The notes under the pieces were generated by a model that was not told where the DNA came from, ran no database searches, and saw only the letters and a list, made by a program, of their open reading frames with translations. DNA of 64,000 nucleotides from Brachycybe producta (Eukaryota > Arthropoda > Diplopoda > Playtdesmida > Andrognathidae), in the NCBI GenBank assembly GCA_036925085.1, contig JAUPFP010000025.1:2313733-2377732 (forward strand), read 5' to 3'. The translations under genes were made by a program, and so were the position numbers. Positions 21,340 to 33,580 of this stretch are shown here, in pieces. Numbering within the stretch: the first letter of the stretch is position 1; each line of letters opens with the position of its first letter.

Positions 21340-22725
21340 ACCACCTTTGAATAATAATAATAATAACAATAATATTAAAATGAATCGTGAGCTCATCAAC
21401 AAAAATGAAAACAGGACTTTTAATTTCAATTTTTATGACAATGATGATGTCATTTCTGGAAGAACACAATTGAAGGATGTTTTCGTTGCGAAAATATATT
21501 ATTACATATTTTAGAACAAACAAACAAAAAACCTCAAAGGATTTTGTCTTTGTTTGATAAATGATATAACAAAATATGATATTTATATAATACAAACATA
21601 ATTTACATGTATTTTTCTTTTGGCCCATCCCATATTTTATTAGGATCACTTTGACAACAATATCAAAAAAAAAAAATGTCGAAATAAAAAAAAAGTTTAA
21701 TCAAAACTAAACAAAGAAAAGATCAATGATAAAATTGATAAGATCCTTTAAAATATTTTATAGTAAAATTCAGAGTAACTAAAGTTAAAAGTATTTCACA
21801 AGAAATAATTTTTCATTAGTTAGAAATTCCTCTCAGAACTCTTGATTATTCTGTCTTTCAGGTGAAAAATGGATGAAAAATGAGGAGAAACATGAAATGT
21901 GCTTTACAAACTAGAAGGGATCCCTTAAGTGAAGTGATTGAGTTACCTTATTCTAGTTTTTTTTAAACAGTTTCAAGTTTGCTCTTCATTAAGAGTTTAA
22001 AGGCGTTTAAAACCTTTAAACCACCTTGACTGATTCAGTTACTCTTCTAGTTTCTTAAAACGCAGCACAACAAGAGTGGTTGCGAGGTTTTTTTTTTATA
22101 AATAAAATGTAATGGGTCTAATGGGAAGAAACTTGAAAGTGTTTAAAAAACTAGAAGGGTAGCTCAATCACTTAAGGTTTTTTTTTCATGTTAATATCTT
22201 TTATCTGTTTTTATGTCAGTTTAAAAATGATCCAACTTTAAGTAACTAGTTTTTTTTTAATTTTTGTGTATAAAAAGTTCATTTTGAAAAATATCAACAT
22301 GAAAATACCCTAAAATGATTTCTAATTTCTCATTAGCGTTTTTTGCTCCTGAAACCGCAGAATAACCAGAGTTAGAAAAATCAGCTGTTCATAAAACAGC
22401 TTAAGAAGGTATAAACTCGTCCCTCAAACTCTGAATATTCTGTCTTTCCGAAGCAAAATTCAGGAAAACCTGAAAGTGATTTAAAAACTAGAACGGCAAC
22501 GTAATTACTTAAGGAGTATTTTCTTGTTGATATCTTTTGAAATAAGCATTTTATGTCATAAGAGTTATTTTTTTTTAGATATCTACATGAAAATACTATT
22601 AATGGAAATTTATTTACTCTTCACACTTTCAATTTCTTCATAAATATGTTTTGAAAATGTAAAATTTTACGGAATTAAAAAAAATTACATGTAAAATACT
22701 GTATATAAGTTGCTCATCAGTGTAT
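21340..22725. other. Upstream region of the second CAP gene, with family G copies
   Basis: Within about 500 bases of the ATG there is only A+T-rich sequence. From about 21830 to 22640 three degraded family G copies occur (AAACTAGAAGGGATC, AAACTAGAAGGGTAGCTCA, AAACTAGAACGGCA). No other gene is seen. Confidence 0.6.
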
Positions 22726-22729
22726 TAAA

Positions 22730-23340
22730 CAAAGCAACAGTTGCCTCTCGCTGCAAGCAACAATTGTCAATTCTTCTCAAATTGCAACCAACAATTGATA
22801 TATATGAGAGATTGATGACATTTTAAATTAAATGTAAACAATCAATACATACCTGAACGATAAATAGTAGGAGGGCCACAGGAAAAAGAAGGAGAAATAT
22901 TGAACTAAAATGAAATATACTCAAAAAAAAAATTGAATGAAGTCAACACCTCAATTTTCAAACGGTAAATAACATCCGATCACAAGATAGTTATCTCTAT
23001 ATATACAGCTATACTTAATATTATAATGAATTATTATACAGTATGTCTCAAAATAAAAGTTCCAGTCTACTATAGAAGTATTATATTAATATTTATCTGG
23101 CACAGTCTCTATTGTTTAAAATGAAATATCTGCACAAACTAGAAAAAAACTACACATTTCAAACTTAAAATTGGTTGTGTTGACAAAATATCAAAATATA
23201 ATTTTAGAAGAAGAAAAAAAATTTAAATAAATTGGTCCAGAATTTAAAAAGTTATTGAAATTAAATTAATTAACTTCAATAATTTTTGAAATTCTTTACA
23301 AATTTGTTTTTTTTTTTAATTTTTATACAAATACATTTTA
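22730..23340. other. Spacer without a recognisable gene
   Basis: A+T-rich sequence with scattered CAACAATTG words near 22740-22800. No exon, repeat array or long open frame was found. Confidence 0.5.
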
Positions 23341-23344
23341 ACAT

Positions 23345-23700
23345 TTCAAACTCTTTAATTATTCTGTTCTTCAAGCGAAACTAGAAAGTGTTTTAGAAAC
23401 TAGAAGGGTAGGGGCTCAATCCCTTACGGATAATTATCATGTTGAGATCTTTCAAATTAAGCTTTATTATGCAAGTTTGAAAATGACCCAACTTTAAGCA
23501 GCTATAACATTTTTATTTTTTTTTATAATTTTTGTCTGTTAAAAAGTTTATTTTGAAAGATATTAATATGACAATAATACCCTTAAGTGATTGAGCTAGA
23601 AGCCTTTCTAGTTTCTAAAATACATTCACGTTTCTCTTAATTTTGTATCTGAAATACGGAATAATCAAACCACCTTAAATTTTAAATGTGTAGCATTTGT
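23345..23700. repeat. Family G element, near complete
   Basis: The left arm (TTTTAGAAACTAGAAGGGTA) and the right arm (GATTGAGCTAGAAGCCTTTC) enclose complementary inner arms. The right end CAAACCACCTTAA matches the proposed TTAA boundary. Confidence 0.7.
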
Positions 23701-23739
23701 AATTTATTAGATATTCCATTTTAAACGATTTAGCTGCAC

Positions 23740-23912
23740 TACTTTGTATACCGGTAATGAAAACCGTTTAACACGAAATGGAAAAACAATCGAAATATTT
23801 TTTTCGTGTTAAAAGAAAGAATTCTTATGCTATTCAAAGAGTCCAGACCCCCCAAAAAATGTATTTGGTGTTATCCGATTTTTCGTGTTAAACGGTTTTT
23901 CACTGTATTTTG
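23740..23912. repeat. Small inverted-repeat element with AACCGTTTAACACGAAA ends
   Basis: GAAAACCGTTTAACACGAAA at the left is answered by TTTCGTGTTAAACGGTTTTT at the right. A related single end occurs at about 61838-61855. Confidence 0.6.
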
Positions 23913-23919
23913 TGACAAA

Positions 23920-24720
23920 CAGAAAATGGGGACATTGGTTCTAAGACATACTGTATAATAAAATGCGGAGGTGGTTAGATGATTATGGAGACCCCCCTTA
24001 TCAAAAAAAAAAGGGTGGATATTGAGGTGGTGGTATCAGTAATAAATCTAATAATAGTAATAATGGGAAAATGATCTTTGAATGTTACACTTTGAAAAGA
24101 TTACCATTAATATCAACACATTTTTTAAAAAAAAAAACACAATCTTATTCTCGCTGTTAACTTAATCTGTTAAAGACATTTAAGTCCATTATGAGAATAT
24201 TCATTAATTCTAATTGGCAATTTAATATGCTAAAAGTTACTAGAAGGTCAAAACCATAGACTGTCAACAACATAAATGACAGTTTCTAATTTCTTAATAA
24301 AAAAAAGAAGACTTCTTATAAAAAAAGAAACTCATAAGTGGTCTTCATATGAAAACGAAATCTCTTTTTAAAAACTTGATAACTTTCATCAAAATTCAAC
24401 AAATTTCTGAGTTTTTTCAGTATTTCATTGCTGAAACTATTCTACATTATCTATTCGACATAGCAGGATCTGCAAATAAGCAAACCTAGGCAATTGCCTT
24501 GAGGCTCCAGACAAAATAGGGCGCTTCAAATTCGATAAATCGTAAGAATTATTGCCAAAATTGTTTTATATATATATATATATATCAGTAAATTAAAAAA
24601 AAAATAATAAGAGGTATTATTATTAATTTTTACATAATTTTGTGTATTTTTGAGGGGAGCTAATAATACAAATCCGTCACTGTGTATGGATTTATATTAG
24701 CGACAAGGATGTGTTGAACA
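23920..24720. other. Spacer without a recognisable gene
   Basis: A+T-rich spacer with a short TA repeat (about 24573-24585). I found nothing I could assign. Confidence 0.5.
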
Positions 24721-24726
24721 TTTGAA

Positions 24727-25060
24727 GAGCCACCTTTTGGCCCTCAACAACCTTATAAACTGAGCCACCTTTTGGCCCTCAACAACCTTATAAACTGAGC
24801 CACCTTTTGGCCCTCAACAACCTTATAAACTGAGCCACCATTTGGCCCTCAACAACCTTATAAACTGAGCCACCTTTTGACCCTCAACAACCTTATAAAC
24901 TGAGCCACCTTTTGGTCCTCAACAACCTTATAAACTGAGCCACCTTTTGGTCCTCAACAACCTTATAAACTGAGCCACCTTTTGGCCCTCAACAACCTTA
25001 TAAACTGAGCCACCTTTTTGGCCCTCAATAACCTTATAATCTGGGCCACCTCCTGGATCA
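24727..25060. repeat. 35-bp tandem array, type 1
   Basis: About nine copies of a 35-bp unit beginning GAGCCACCTTTTGGCCCTCA and continuing ACAACCTTATAAACT. Copies are nearly identical, with single-base variants (GGTCCTC, CCATTTGG). Its framework is shared with the array at 25170-25885. Confidence 0.93.
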
Positions 25061-25169
25061 TATATCATCAGGGGTCATATATTCCTAATGAGTACTAAGT
25101 GAAAGGTAGGCCTGGTCATACAATTTTGATAGGAAATGTCACGTAAAAGTTCATTAACTTAAAAATTAT

Positions 25170-25885
25170 TAAGAATACGATCCTTAAACTGAGCCACTTA
25201 CTAACTCTCGTCAACTTTCAAACAAGAGTTCCTCACTAGTTCTCAACAACCGTTCAAATTGTGTCACGTATTGACCTTATGCACTGAGCCACTTACTGGC
25301 TCTCGACGACCTTATGCACTGAGCCACGTACTGGCTCTCGACGACCTTATGCACTGAGCCACTTACTGGCTCTCGACGACCTTATGCACTGAGCCACTTA
25401 CTGGCTCTCGACGACCTTATGCACTGAGCCACTTACTGGCTCTCGACGACCTTATGCACTGAGCCACTTACTGGCTCTCGACGACCTTATGCACTGAGCC
25501 ACTTACTGGCTCTCGACGACCTTATGCACTGAGCCACTTACTGGCTCTCGACGACCTTATGCACTGAGCCACTTACTGGCTCTCGACGACCTTATGCACT
25601 GAGCCACTTACTGGCTCTCGACGACCTTTCGCACTGAGCCACTTACTGGCTCTCGACGACCTTTCGCACTGAGCCACTTACTGGCTCTCGACGACCTTTC
25701 GCACTGAGCCACTTACTGGCTCTCGACGACCTTTCGCACTGAGCCACTTACTGGCTCTCGACGACTTTTCGCACTGAGCCACTTACTGGCTCTCGACAAC
25801 CTTTCGCACTGAGCCACTTACTGGCTCTCGACAACCTTTCGCACTGAGCCACTTACTGGCTCTCGACAACCTTTCAAACTGAAAA
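25170..25885. repeat. 35-bp tandem array, type 2
   Basis: About 17 regular copies from 25270, with degenerate copies before and after. The unit begins GAGCCACTTACTGGCTCTCG and continues ACGACCTTATGCACT. The junction TTATGC changes to TTTCGC from about 25627, and GACGACC changes to GACAACC near the end, so sub-blocks arose by stepwise local duplication. There are no unique spacers. Confidence 0.93.
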
Positions 25886-26406
25886 TCTTTCAAAATGAGC
25901 CACTTTTTGACTTGCAAAACGCTACAAAATGCAATAAAAGTCTACTCATTTGAACCTTATATTAGCCAGTGATCTAATAAAATGTACATTGGCCCTTAAG
26001 TGGAAAATATTTGAACACATTTTTTTTGTGTGTGGGGGGGGGGGCGGGGGGGGGGAGAGAAACTTAAATTTGAGCACAACCAATGACAACATTCAAACAC
26101 AATGAAATCAATTCTGTTATTTGCACAGAAAAAGTTTTTGTGTTACTAAACAGAGCGACAGAGAGAGAGAGAGAGAGAACATCCTGTCCCTTCAATTCTA
26201 ATCCCATTGAGGTTATGAATATTTGTTTGTCTCTCTTGTAACAATAGAATAAACAGAATACAATTGACCAACTGACCACAACTAAACTGTTAATTATTAG
26301 GAAAAACAAGAAAAAAGCTTTCATCATTTATAAATGTTATAATCAATCAAAAAAATTACACAAAAACAGAAGAAGAATTACAAAAAAAAAAAAGAGAAGA
26401 GTGAAA

Positions 26407-29400
26407 TTAGTCAATGTTTAGAACCAGGTTTCCTTTAGCTCCACTGGACTCAATGATGTCCACATGAGCCTTGGCCAAATCCTGCATAGAATATTCTCTG
26501 TCGACGACTGGTCGAACCCAACCGGACTTTATTCCGGCCGTTATAGCTGCTCCAACTTCGAGCCATTCATTCTATTAATAAATAAAAACAAGTTAACCAT
26601 TAATCATCATCATCATCATCATTATCGCAACAATATAATTGATTAACTTTTACCTCATTGGCACTAAACAGAGACATTCCCGTGATGCTCGTCTCTTTGG
26701 CCATCAAGGCCCTCGGATCGAACTCGATTCGACCTCTGTTGCCAACAACCTATGGGTGGCCATTACAAAAAAAATTAATACCACGTTTACAGTTGGCATT
26801 TTCGCGTTGACGTCCTCCAAGATTTGCATTCGAATGAGGGAGGACGTCATTGCAAAACTCCCACAATACCAGAAGCCATTTGCAAAATATGCAAATCAAA
26901 CAGAAATCTAGTTAATTCTGCATTCTCAGATGCAATACTAACAAGAGATTGAAAACGTTTCAGAAACTAGAATAGTATATGAGCAATTGGCACACGGACC
27001 ACTTTTTAGTGGTCGAGTTTGAGTGCAAAATACTGTCGCAGGTGGCTGAGTTGTCGTTGACAATGTATTGCTATGGGGGGTTCCTTTCTAAAGTCGAAAA
27101 TGACGACCGGTGATTAAAAGTGTGGTTGCAATAAATTGCTATGGAAAGACGCCGGAACCACACGGCGCCTTCATTTGCAGTTGAACTCGACCACTAAAAA
27201 GTGGTTCGTGTGCCATGGCCCTGATTTTCTCAGCCACTTAATGTTTTGTTTCAAAATAAACTTTTTATAGACAAATATTAAAAAATATCGTCTGCTTAAA
27301 AACAGGTCCTTTTCAAACTCACATAAAAAGTTCATTTTGAAAAATATCAACCGTAAAAATACTCTTAAGTGATTGAGTTACCTTTCTAGTTTCTAAAACA
27401 CATTCAAGTTTGTATTCATTTCGTTCCTGAATGGCTGTTTACACTTACAAGGATTTTCACCTAAATATCTTTAAAAATAAAACATAGCAAATTAAAAAAA
27501 AAACTTTAAAAAAGTTCAAATTGACATAAAAAGTTTATTTTTTAAAAATTTCAACATGAAAATCCTCTTAAATATTTTATTTACTTTTCAAGTCTTTAAA
27601 ACACTTTCGATTTCTTCTTAAAAAATACTGGGAAAAAATTACTAAAACATTAAAAGTTCAATTTTAAATTGTTCTCTTTATCATTTGCATATTTTGCAAA
27701 TGGCTACTAAAATATATTGTTAGCAATCGACTGCTATTAACAATTTACTTTACTCTTAGCAGTAAACTGTTATAGCAATCCACTGCTACGTGTTAAGGTT
27801 ATAGAAACCTCAGAGGATTAAGTTCATCTCCTTACAATGAGACGTCCAGACGGAGCCAAAAGGTCAAGATCTTTGACCAGATTGACATTGGTCAACATCT
27901 CAACAATGACGTCCACTCCACGTCCACCAATGAGGGAATTGATCTTGTCAATGTAACCTTCCTCTCTATGATTAAACACATGATCGGCGCCGTTCTCGAG
28001 AACCAGATCGAGACCCTCTTTGGTTCCGGCCGTTCCGAACACAGTTAAACCTTTGAGAAAATGTTTTCCAGGTTTATTTTTTTTTTTTTTTAAAAAAAAA
28101 AGGTCGCTTTCTTATTGGTGCAACAGGTTTTTCTCTAAATTTGTTTATATTACCATGAGATTTAGCAATCTGTACGGCCGCAAGACCAACGGCTCCACTT
28201 GCTCCATGGACCAAAACAGTCTCGGAAGGTCGCGCCTTAGCTCTAGAATTATTAGAAGACACAATTTGAAGCGCAAATCGACAGATTTGAGAAATTTCGC
28301 ATTTTAGAAGCAAAATTTTCAAATAATATTAAAGAAATTCAACTTTTTTTTTTTTTTTTTTTACTTATTTTAGAAATGTCTTAATTTTATTTCGTTGCTT
28401 TTCTAATTTCGAGTAAACTTCGAATATTTTTTTTAAAGTTACTTCTAAAAAGCTATGACCCCTCAATCTGTGTCGAATGATCAGAATTTATTTCGCTTTG
28501 AAGAGCATAGTTACGCTCGTAAGAGGCTATCGGCATGAATAAAATCAAGCATGATGCAATACCTGGTATAGCCGTCTAACATGATGTGTGTGTGTGTACG
28601 GTTTTCATTTACAAAAACGTCAAGCGAACGTTTTTTTCTTTTCGAAACAACATCATGTAAAAATGCAAATTGTTTTCAAAACTAGAATGGTAAAAGATTA
28701 TGCTAATAGTTTTTTTCATGGCAATATCTTAAATAATAAACATTTTATGGTTCAGTTTGAAAAATGACCCGTTTTGTTATTGACATTTCATGAAAAAATA
28801 TTTTCGCCTTTTTCAAACTGTCATAAAAAGTATATTTTGAACGATATCACCAACTATTCTAGTTTCTAAAACACCTTTGAATTTTTTTGTGATGTTTCTT
28901 CTAAACCGCGGTTGGAGGGGGAAGAGACCTCCTATAGAATAGAGACCGAAATGGGCTCCCATCAATGAGGAAATCCGGCCATCCCATCTCGTCCCATCGC
29001 ACGACATGGGACGGGAAGGGAGTAAACAAAAATAGATGGGACAGGTGGGACTGATTTGACCTGTGGGATGATGGGATCGGAATGAAGCCCTGATGAGATG
29101 GGACCAAAATGTGTTGCTACTTTCGGTCTCTATAGTATAGAACATAATAGCCACTGCATTGACGTACGCCATCTGGAGGGACAAAAAACGAAATAAATAT
29201 CTATTCAGCCAGCTAAATCGGCGATCACAGTGGCAATATTTAAAGCAAGATTCATTGCAATATTTGACTTATTTCTTGCAAGAAGAAATCGCCACTTTAA
29301 ATGGCTATACCACATATTGCAACATCCTAATCTCTATTTTTATATAGGAAATGTGTTTTAATAGAGATGCTGGCGCCATCTACTGGTTATACTCTTAAAC

Positions 29401-30966
29401 TTGTCCATGCTAATAGCCTCTTAGAGTAACTTTTAAAAAGTGAAGGTAAGTTACTTTTGAAATAGAGCTCGATAGGCCGTGAAGTAAGGGATCCCTATGC
29501 CGGCTCCTTGACTAAAGGACAGCTTGTCACCCAAATGAAATACATAGTCTTCACCAGCAGCAACGTATTCGGCCGAAGCGCCACCTGACGAACTGGGCGA
29601 GCAACTGAAAACACGATCTCCTTTCTAATTTCATTCAGAAACAGAATAAGTTTGTATTTGGCGCCAAAAATTTCATTCATCGCATAAAGTGACGTCACAT
29701 TATACCTTGAATTTGACGACTTTCGATCCGATAGCCTCTACCAGACCAGCGGAGTCTCCGCCTGGAATATAGGGAACTGCAGCTGAACGCGCAAAAGCTC
29801 CGGAACGGATATAAGTATCCACAGGATTAATTCCAGCCCTTTTAACTCGGATCAAAACCTGAAATTAAACGAATTCCACCAGAAAAATCTCATTAATTTA
29901 CAAGTTTAATAAAAATAGAAACATGAAATATTTTATAAAAACTAAACAGCTTTGTAGAAATGACTGAAATTTAATAAGAAACTAGAAAACACATCTATAA
30001 CCAACTCCCTTAAAACGAAATTTCCGTGTACCTTCTAGTTTTTAAATAAACAAAAATAAAAATCGAGCCCCCTGTAACTTTCTAGACAGTTAACATGAGC
30101 CATAGTCCTCCTTATATATAAATAGGGTATGTAACAGGCAGGTGTGCTCAGCACAAATCCATTGTTTGCCCATCCCTTTTTAAGCGTCAGACCATATATC
30201 AACCAATTAGAAATTGAAACGGGCAGAGCATGTTACGTCAGACCAAATAAATCAATTAGAACTTGCATGCCCGTTCCTCATAACAGGGCGGGGCAAACGA
30301 TGGATTTGTGCCGAGCACACCTGCCTGTCGATGTGTATGGGTCTTATGCTGACATGACACAGGCATTTAGAAATCGGGAAGAACTTCAGTTGGCTCCGCC
30401 CTTGTTATGACGAACGCAACTTCTAATTTGGTTGGTTATGTAGTCTGACGTCAAATGCTCCACCCATTTCAACGTCGAACCACACAACAAACCAATTAGA
30501 AGAAGTTGCCGGTCGTCATAAAAAGGGCGGAGCCAACTGAAGTTCTTCCCGATCTCTAAACCCCTGTGAACATGACTGATACTGCCATCTAGTGACAATA
30601 AACAACTATTAAAAAAATAGAGCGTGACGTCACAAGACGCCATTTTGATTATTTGAAGCGTGAACGATAATGGAGAAAGAGCAACAACGACCTTCGAATT
30701 CCACCAAAAACAGGTAAATTAATACGATTTTCGACCTTTGAGCTTCATTTTCAAGGCTTTAATGTGTGACCTTAACCGATTGACAACTTAGAATGAGGTC
30801 ATTAGGCCATTTTCAGGGGCGTTTTAGATGTCGAAATGGATGAAAACCGTTTTGAAAAAAAAAAACCACAACAGACCTGATTTTCATTTAGTTCTGGAAT
30901 CGGAACGTTTTTCTCTACTTTCAAGACTTCTGGACCTCCAAACGAATGAACACGAATTGCTTTCAT
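26407..30966 (-). CDS. CRYZ: Zeta-crystallin-like NADPH:quinone oxidoreductase
   Basis: Seven coding exons join in phase: 30966-30877, 29858-29706, 29624-29455, 28242-28154, 28050-27836, 26749-26654 and 26571-26407, giving 325 aa, close to the usual 329. The start [15 protein letters not shown] and motifs [38 protein letters not shown], and [19 protein letters not shown] (nucleotide-binding glycines about 151-157) identify the MDR superfamily, QOR branch. The enzyme uses NADPH to reduce quinones by one electron in the cytosol. There is no zinc-site signature. In-frame ATGs upstream at 30999 and 31131 would add 11 or 55 residues. I chose 30966 because it matches the family start. Introns hold family G, G2 and D elements. 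Confidence 0.94.
26930..27660. mobile_element. Family D copy inside family G, in a quinone reductase intron
   Basis: The family D copy (26988-27220) has ends GGCACACGGACCACTTTTTA and its complement. It lies between the two arms of a family G copy (AAACTAGAATAGTATATGAG on the left, TGAGTTACCTTTCTAGTTTC on the right). More family G arms follow to about 27610. Confidence 0.7.
28600..29215. mobile_element. Family G2 copy with nested element, in a quinone reductase intron
   Basis: Arms with CGTCAAGCGAACGTTTTTTT and CAAAACTAGAATGGTAAAAG are followed by AACTATTCTAGTTTCTAAAA and the end AATAAATATCTATTCAGCCA. A distinct element at 28940-29134 (ends TAGAGACCGAAA and TTTCGGTCTCTA) interrupts it. That insert is flanked by CTATAGAA and GTATAGAA. 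Confidence 0.68.
30140..30327. mobile_element. ACAGGCA-ended MITE related to families E and F
   Basis: It starts ACAGGCAGGTGTGCTCAGC and ends with the complement. Inner parts (ACCAATTAGAAATTG, TTACGTCAGACC) resemble families E and F. It lies in the intron just after the first quinone reductase exon. Confidence 0.7.
30359..30567. mobile_element. Family E MITE
   Basis: ACAGGCATTTAGAAATCGGG on the left and the complementary right end are flanked by TGACATGAC and GAACATGAC, 9 bp with two differences. The centre has CTGACGTCA. Confidence 0.78.
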
Positions 30967-31287
30967 GATTTTAGAATGACAAACTCTTGTTAATTTCATA
31001 CAAGAAACTTCCGCGATTGGAAAAAAGAAAACGGCGAAAACACAGAAGAAGAAAAACAAATGGGTGAAATTAAACCCGAAAACTCGACTAAAAATAACGG
31101 CTCCTCCACTATTTATTAACGAATATTTCATGCAAGTCACCGTTCACACTTTGTATTAGTCGTAATTTGATCGATACAAATATTACAATATTGCTGAATC
31201 AAAATTGATCACGTGGTTCAATGTCAAAGATCAAGTGTGTCTGACTGGAGTCTGGTCCTTTTTTTTGTTGTTGTTGCGGTTTTTACT

Positions 31288-31502
31288 GACCTCTGTAAAG
31301 GACATGCATCGCAAATTTACAATTCGTTATTACGAATTGGCAATTCATATTAACAAACGTCAAAATTTGTTATTACAAACTTTCATTCGTAATTACAAAT
31401 TTAAATTCATAATTGCGAATTGTACCATTTGTAATGATGAATTGAACGTTTTAAAAACGTAATAAATTGTCAATTTGCGATGCATGTCCTTTACAGGGTT
31501 CC
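31288..31502. mobile_element. Foldback element upstream of the quinone reductase start
   Basis: Left arm CTCTGTAAAGGACATGCATC and right arm GATGCATGTCCTTTACAG frame an A+T-rich centre full of AATTACGAATT words. It lies 0.3 kb upstream of the translation start, where promoter sequence would be expected. Confidence 0.7.
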
Positions 31503-32020
31503 GTACTTTTTAATGGTTTTCATTTTTCAACGAAATATTAGAATAATCAGATAAATTTCTACAGGTAAATCAACTCCATGTTAGAAAGAAAAAAACAAAC
31601 GCCAAAAGTGAGTGAAAAATCGTCTGCTTTTCGAAGCTAGAAGGAAGCCGTTTTGCTGCTTAAAATGTCATCCATTTTTTTTTTTGCATTTTCATTGCAA
31701 CATGTTGTAACTGAAGCACTGAGTACAGTTTGTGCCCTCTGTTGGCTAAATTCAGTTTTGGCAAGAAATGCTCCACATGAAAGAGCTCTTAGTTGAGTTG
31801 CCTCTATATTTTTCTTGGTTTTTCAACGTATTACTTCTACATTTTCACCACTAGATGGCGAGATCAAGACTAGAAGTAGAGACCTTTTCCATAAGGGGTT
31901 CTAGTATTTAGCAAGTTAGCAGCGCTATCTATTGTTCAATGTACGCATTTTACTGTAAAGTCCAGCAGACAGCTAAGGGATCCTTATAGAATACTTTACG
32001 ACATTTTGATATGCAGTGCG
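31503..32020. other. Spacer with an AGATGGCG motif
   Basis: No gene. A CCACTAGATGGCG motif at 31848-31860 resembles the core bound by insect CTCF, and a similar decayed word lies near 31920-31935. Confidence 0.4.
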
Positions 32021-32024
32021 TATG

Positions 32025-32210
32025 ACAGGCAATTAGAAAACGGGACGAACAGAAGTTGGCGCCGCCCTTTTTATGACGACTGGCAACTTCTAATTGGTTT
32101 GTTGTGTGGTTCGACGTTGAAAAAGGCGGAGAATGTGACGTCAGACTACGTAACCAACCAATTAGAAATGCGGAGCCAACTTCTGTTCATCCCGTTTTCT
32201 AATTGCCTGT
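32025..32210. mobile_element. Family E MITE
   Basis: Ends ACAGGCAATTAGAAAACGGG and complement, with the central TGACGTCAGACTAC. The 9-bp flank GTGCGTATG on the left is matched by GTGCGCATG four bases beyond the right end, suggesting a small later insertion. Confidence 0.75.
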
Positions 32211-32289
32211 GTTTGTGCGCATGCGCGGGGATTGTTTACAGTTTTATATATAATGTTAGTTTATTTCATTCTGTCTTTCAGGAGCTATA

Positions 32290-32520
32290 TACACTGTATA
32301 CAGTATATTATGAAACTAGAAAGTGTTTTAGAAACTAGAAGGGTAGCACAATAATTTAAGAGTATTTTTCTCATGTTTGATATCTTTCAAAATAAACTTT
32401 TTATAGACAAAAATAGTTTATTTTAAAAGATATCCAACGTGAAAATCCCCTCTTAATTAAGTGATTGCGCTGCTCCTTTTCCAGTTTCTCTTCATTTTCC
32501 TCCTGAAAGACAGAAATAAA
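32290..32520. repeat. Family G element
   Basis: TTTTAGAAACTAGAAGGGTA, ATCTTTCAAAATAAACTTTT and the reverse arm with TTATTTTAAAAGATATCCAA. The two family E copies at 32025-32210 and 32533-32738 flank it. Confidence 0.65.
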
Positions 32521-32532
32521 GCATAATTCGAG

Positions 32533-32738
32533 ACAGGCAATTAGAAATCGGGACAAACAGACGTTGGCTCCGCCCTTTTTATGACGAACGGCAACTTCTA
32601 ATTGGTTTGTTGTGTGGTTCGACGTTGAAACGGGTGGAGCATATGACGTCAGACTACATAACCAACCAATTAGAAGTTGCTGGTCGTCATAAAAAAGGCG
32701 GAGCCAACTTTTGTTCGTCCCGATTTCTAATTGCCTGT
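32533..32738. mobile_element. Family E MITE
   Basis: Ends ACAGGCAATTAGAAATCGGG and complement, with the central TGACGTCAGACTAC. I could not read a convincing 9-bp duplication at this copy. Confidence 0.75.
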
Positions 32739-32739
32739 A

Positions 32740-33300
32740 TTAGAAAATAATACAAATTATAAAAAATTTTAACACGTCTTTTTCTGTTAATTCAAGAAAG
32801 GAAGAAAAAATAACTTAAAAAGTTTTTCACGTGAATGTTAATCGTAATTTAAATCGCATGACGCGGTTTAAGTCAAAGGTGATGATGACGTCACATGTTT
32901 TAATACCTCATTTGACCTTTACTGTCAATAGTTAAGGCGTATTTAGGGTAGGGTTGGGTGGGAAGCCGGATAATAATAATAATAATGAATTAATGACGAT
33001 GCATCACGTGGGTGTTATTAACTACTATTATTTTTTCGAACCTTGTTAACCGTGATGACGTCACACAGGCGACATGATTCTTTTGATTATAATAATAATA
33101 AACACTGATAAATGAAGCGTCTCTAAACGTAAACAACTTCATTGTGTTTACTTTGTGATTATCGACTTATAAGTCATTATGAACAATCACTAGTTATTGT
33201 GTGAAAAACAACTATATTTTTTTAGGTAGAAAACTGAAAATTATTTCATTTGAGAGGGCTCCATAGAAAAAAAAAAATACTTATATAAATGCAAGGTAGA
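32740..33300. other. Spacer with several TGACGTCA words
   Basis: No gene. TGACGTCA (a CRE-type octamer) occurs near 32887 and 33055, outside any element I can bound. AATAAT runs are present at 32970-32990 and 33090-33103. Confidence 0.4.
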
Positions 33301-33306
33301 TGGCGC

Positions 33307-33580
33307 CATTTTTCACATTGTCTGAAACACTAGTCAATGTTCAAACTCTACCGAATTTGGTAATTTTGCAGATTGGCTAGTAATTACGAAAAATAATTTA
33401 ATTTTTCAAATTGACTAATATTTACACAAACATTCACATGACGTCATTCTTCATTAGTTATTTTACACAATGCCTGAAACACTTGTTAAGGTGCAAACTA
33501 CCGAATTTAGTAATTTTTTGTTTGCAGATTGGCCAGTAATTGTGCAAAATGAGTTCATTTTTCACAATGACGTTTGACAT
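33307..33580. repeat. Imperfect direct duplication
   Basis: A block of about 110 bp is repeated. Shared landmarks in order are TGAAACACT, CTACCGAATTTGGTAATTTT (second copy TTTAGTAATTTT), GCAGATTGGC and AGTAATT. Copies lie at about 33310-33415 and 33465-33575. Confidence 0.7.

Noticed and set aside
24727..25885. CRISPR-like regular repeats
   Set aside because: The 35-bp units are contiguous with no unique spacers, and the window is animal nuclear DNA.
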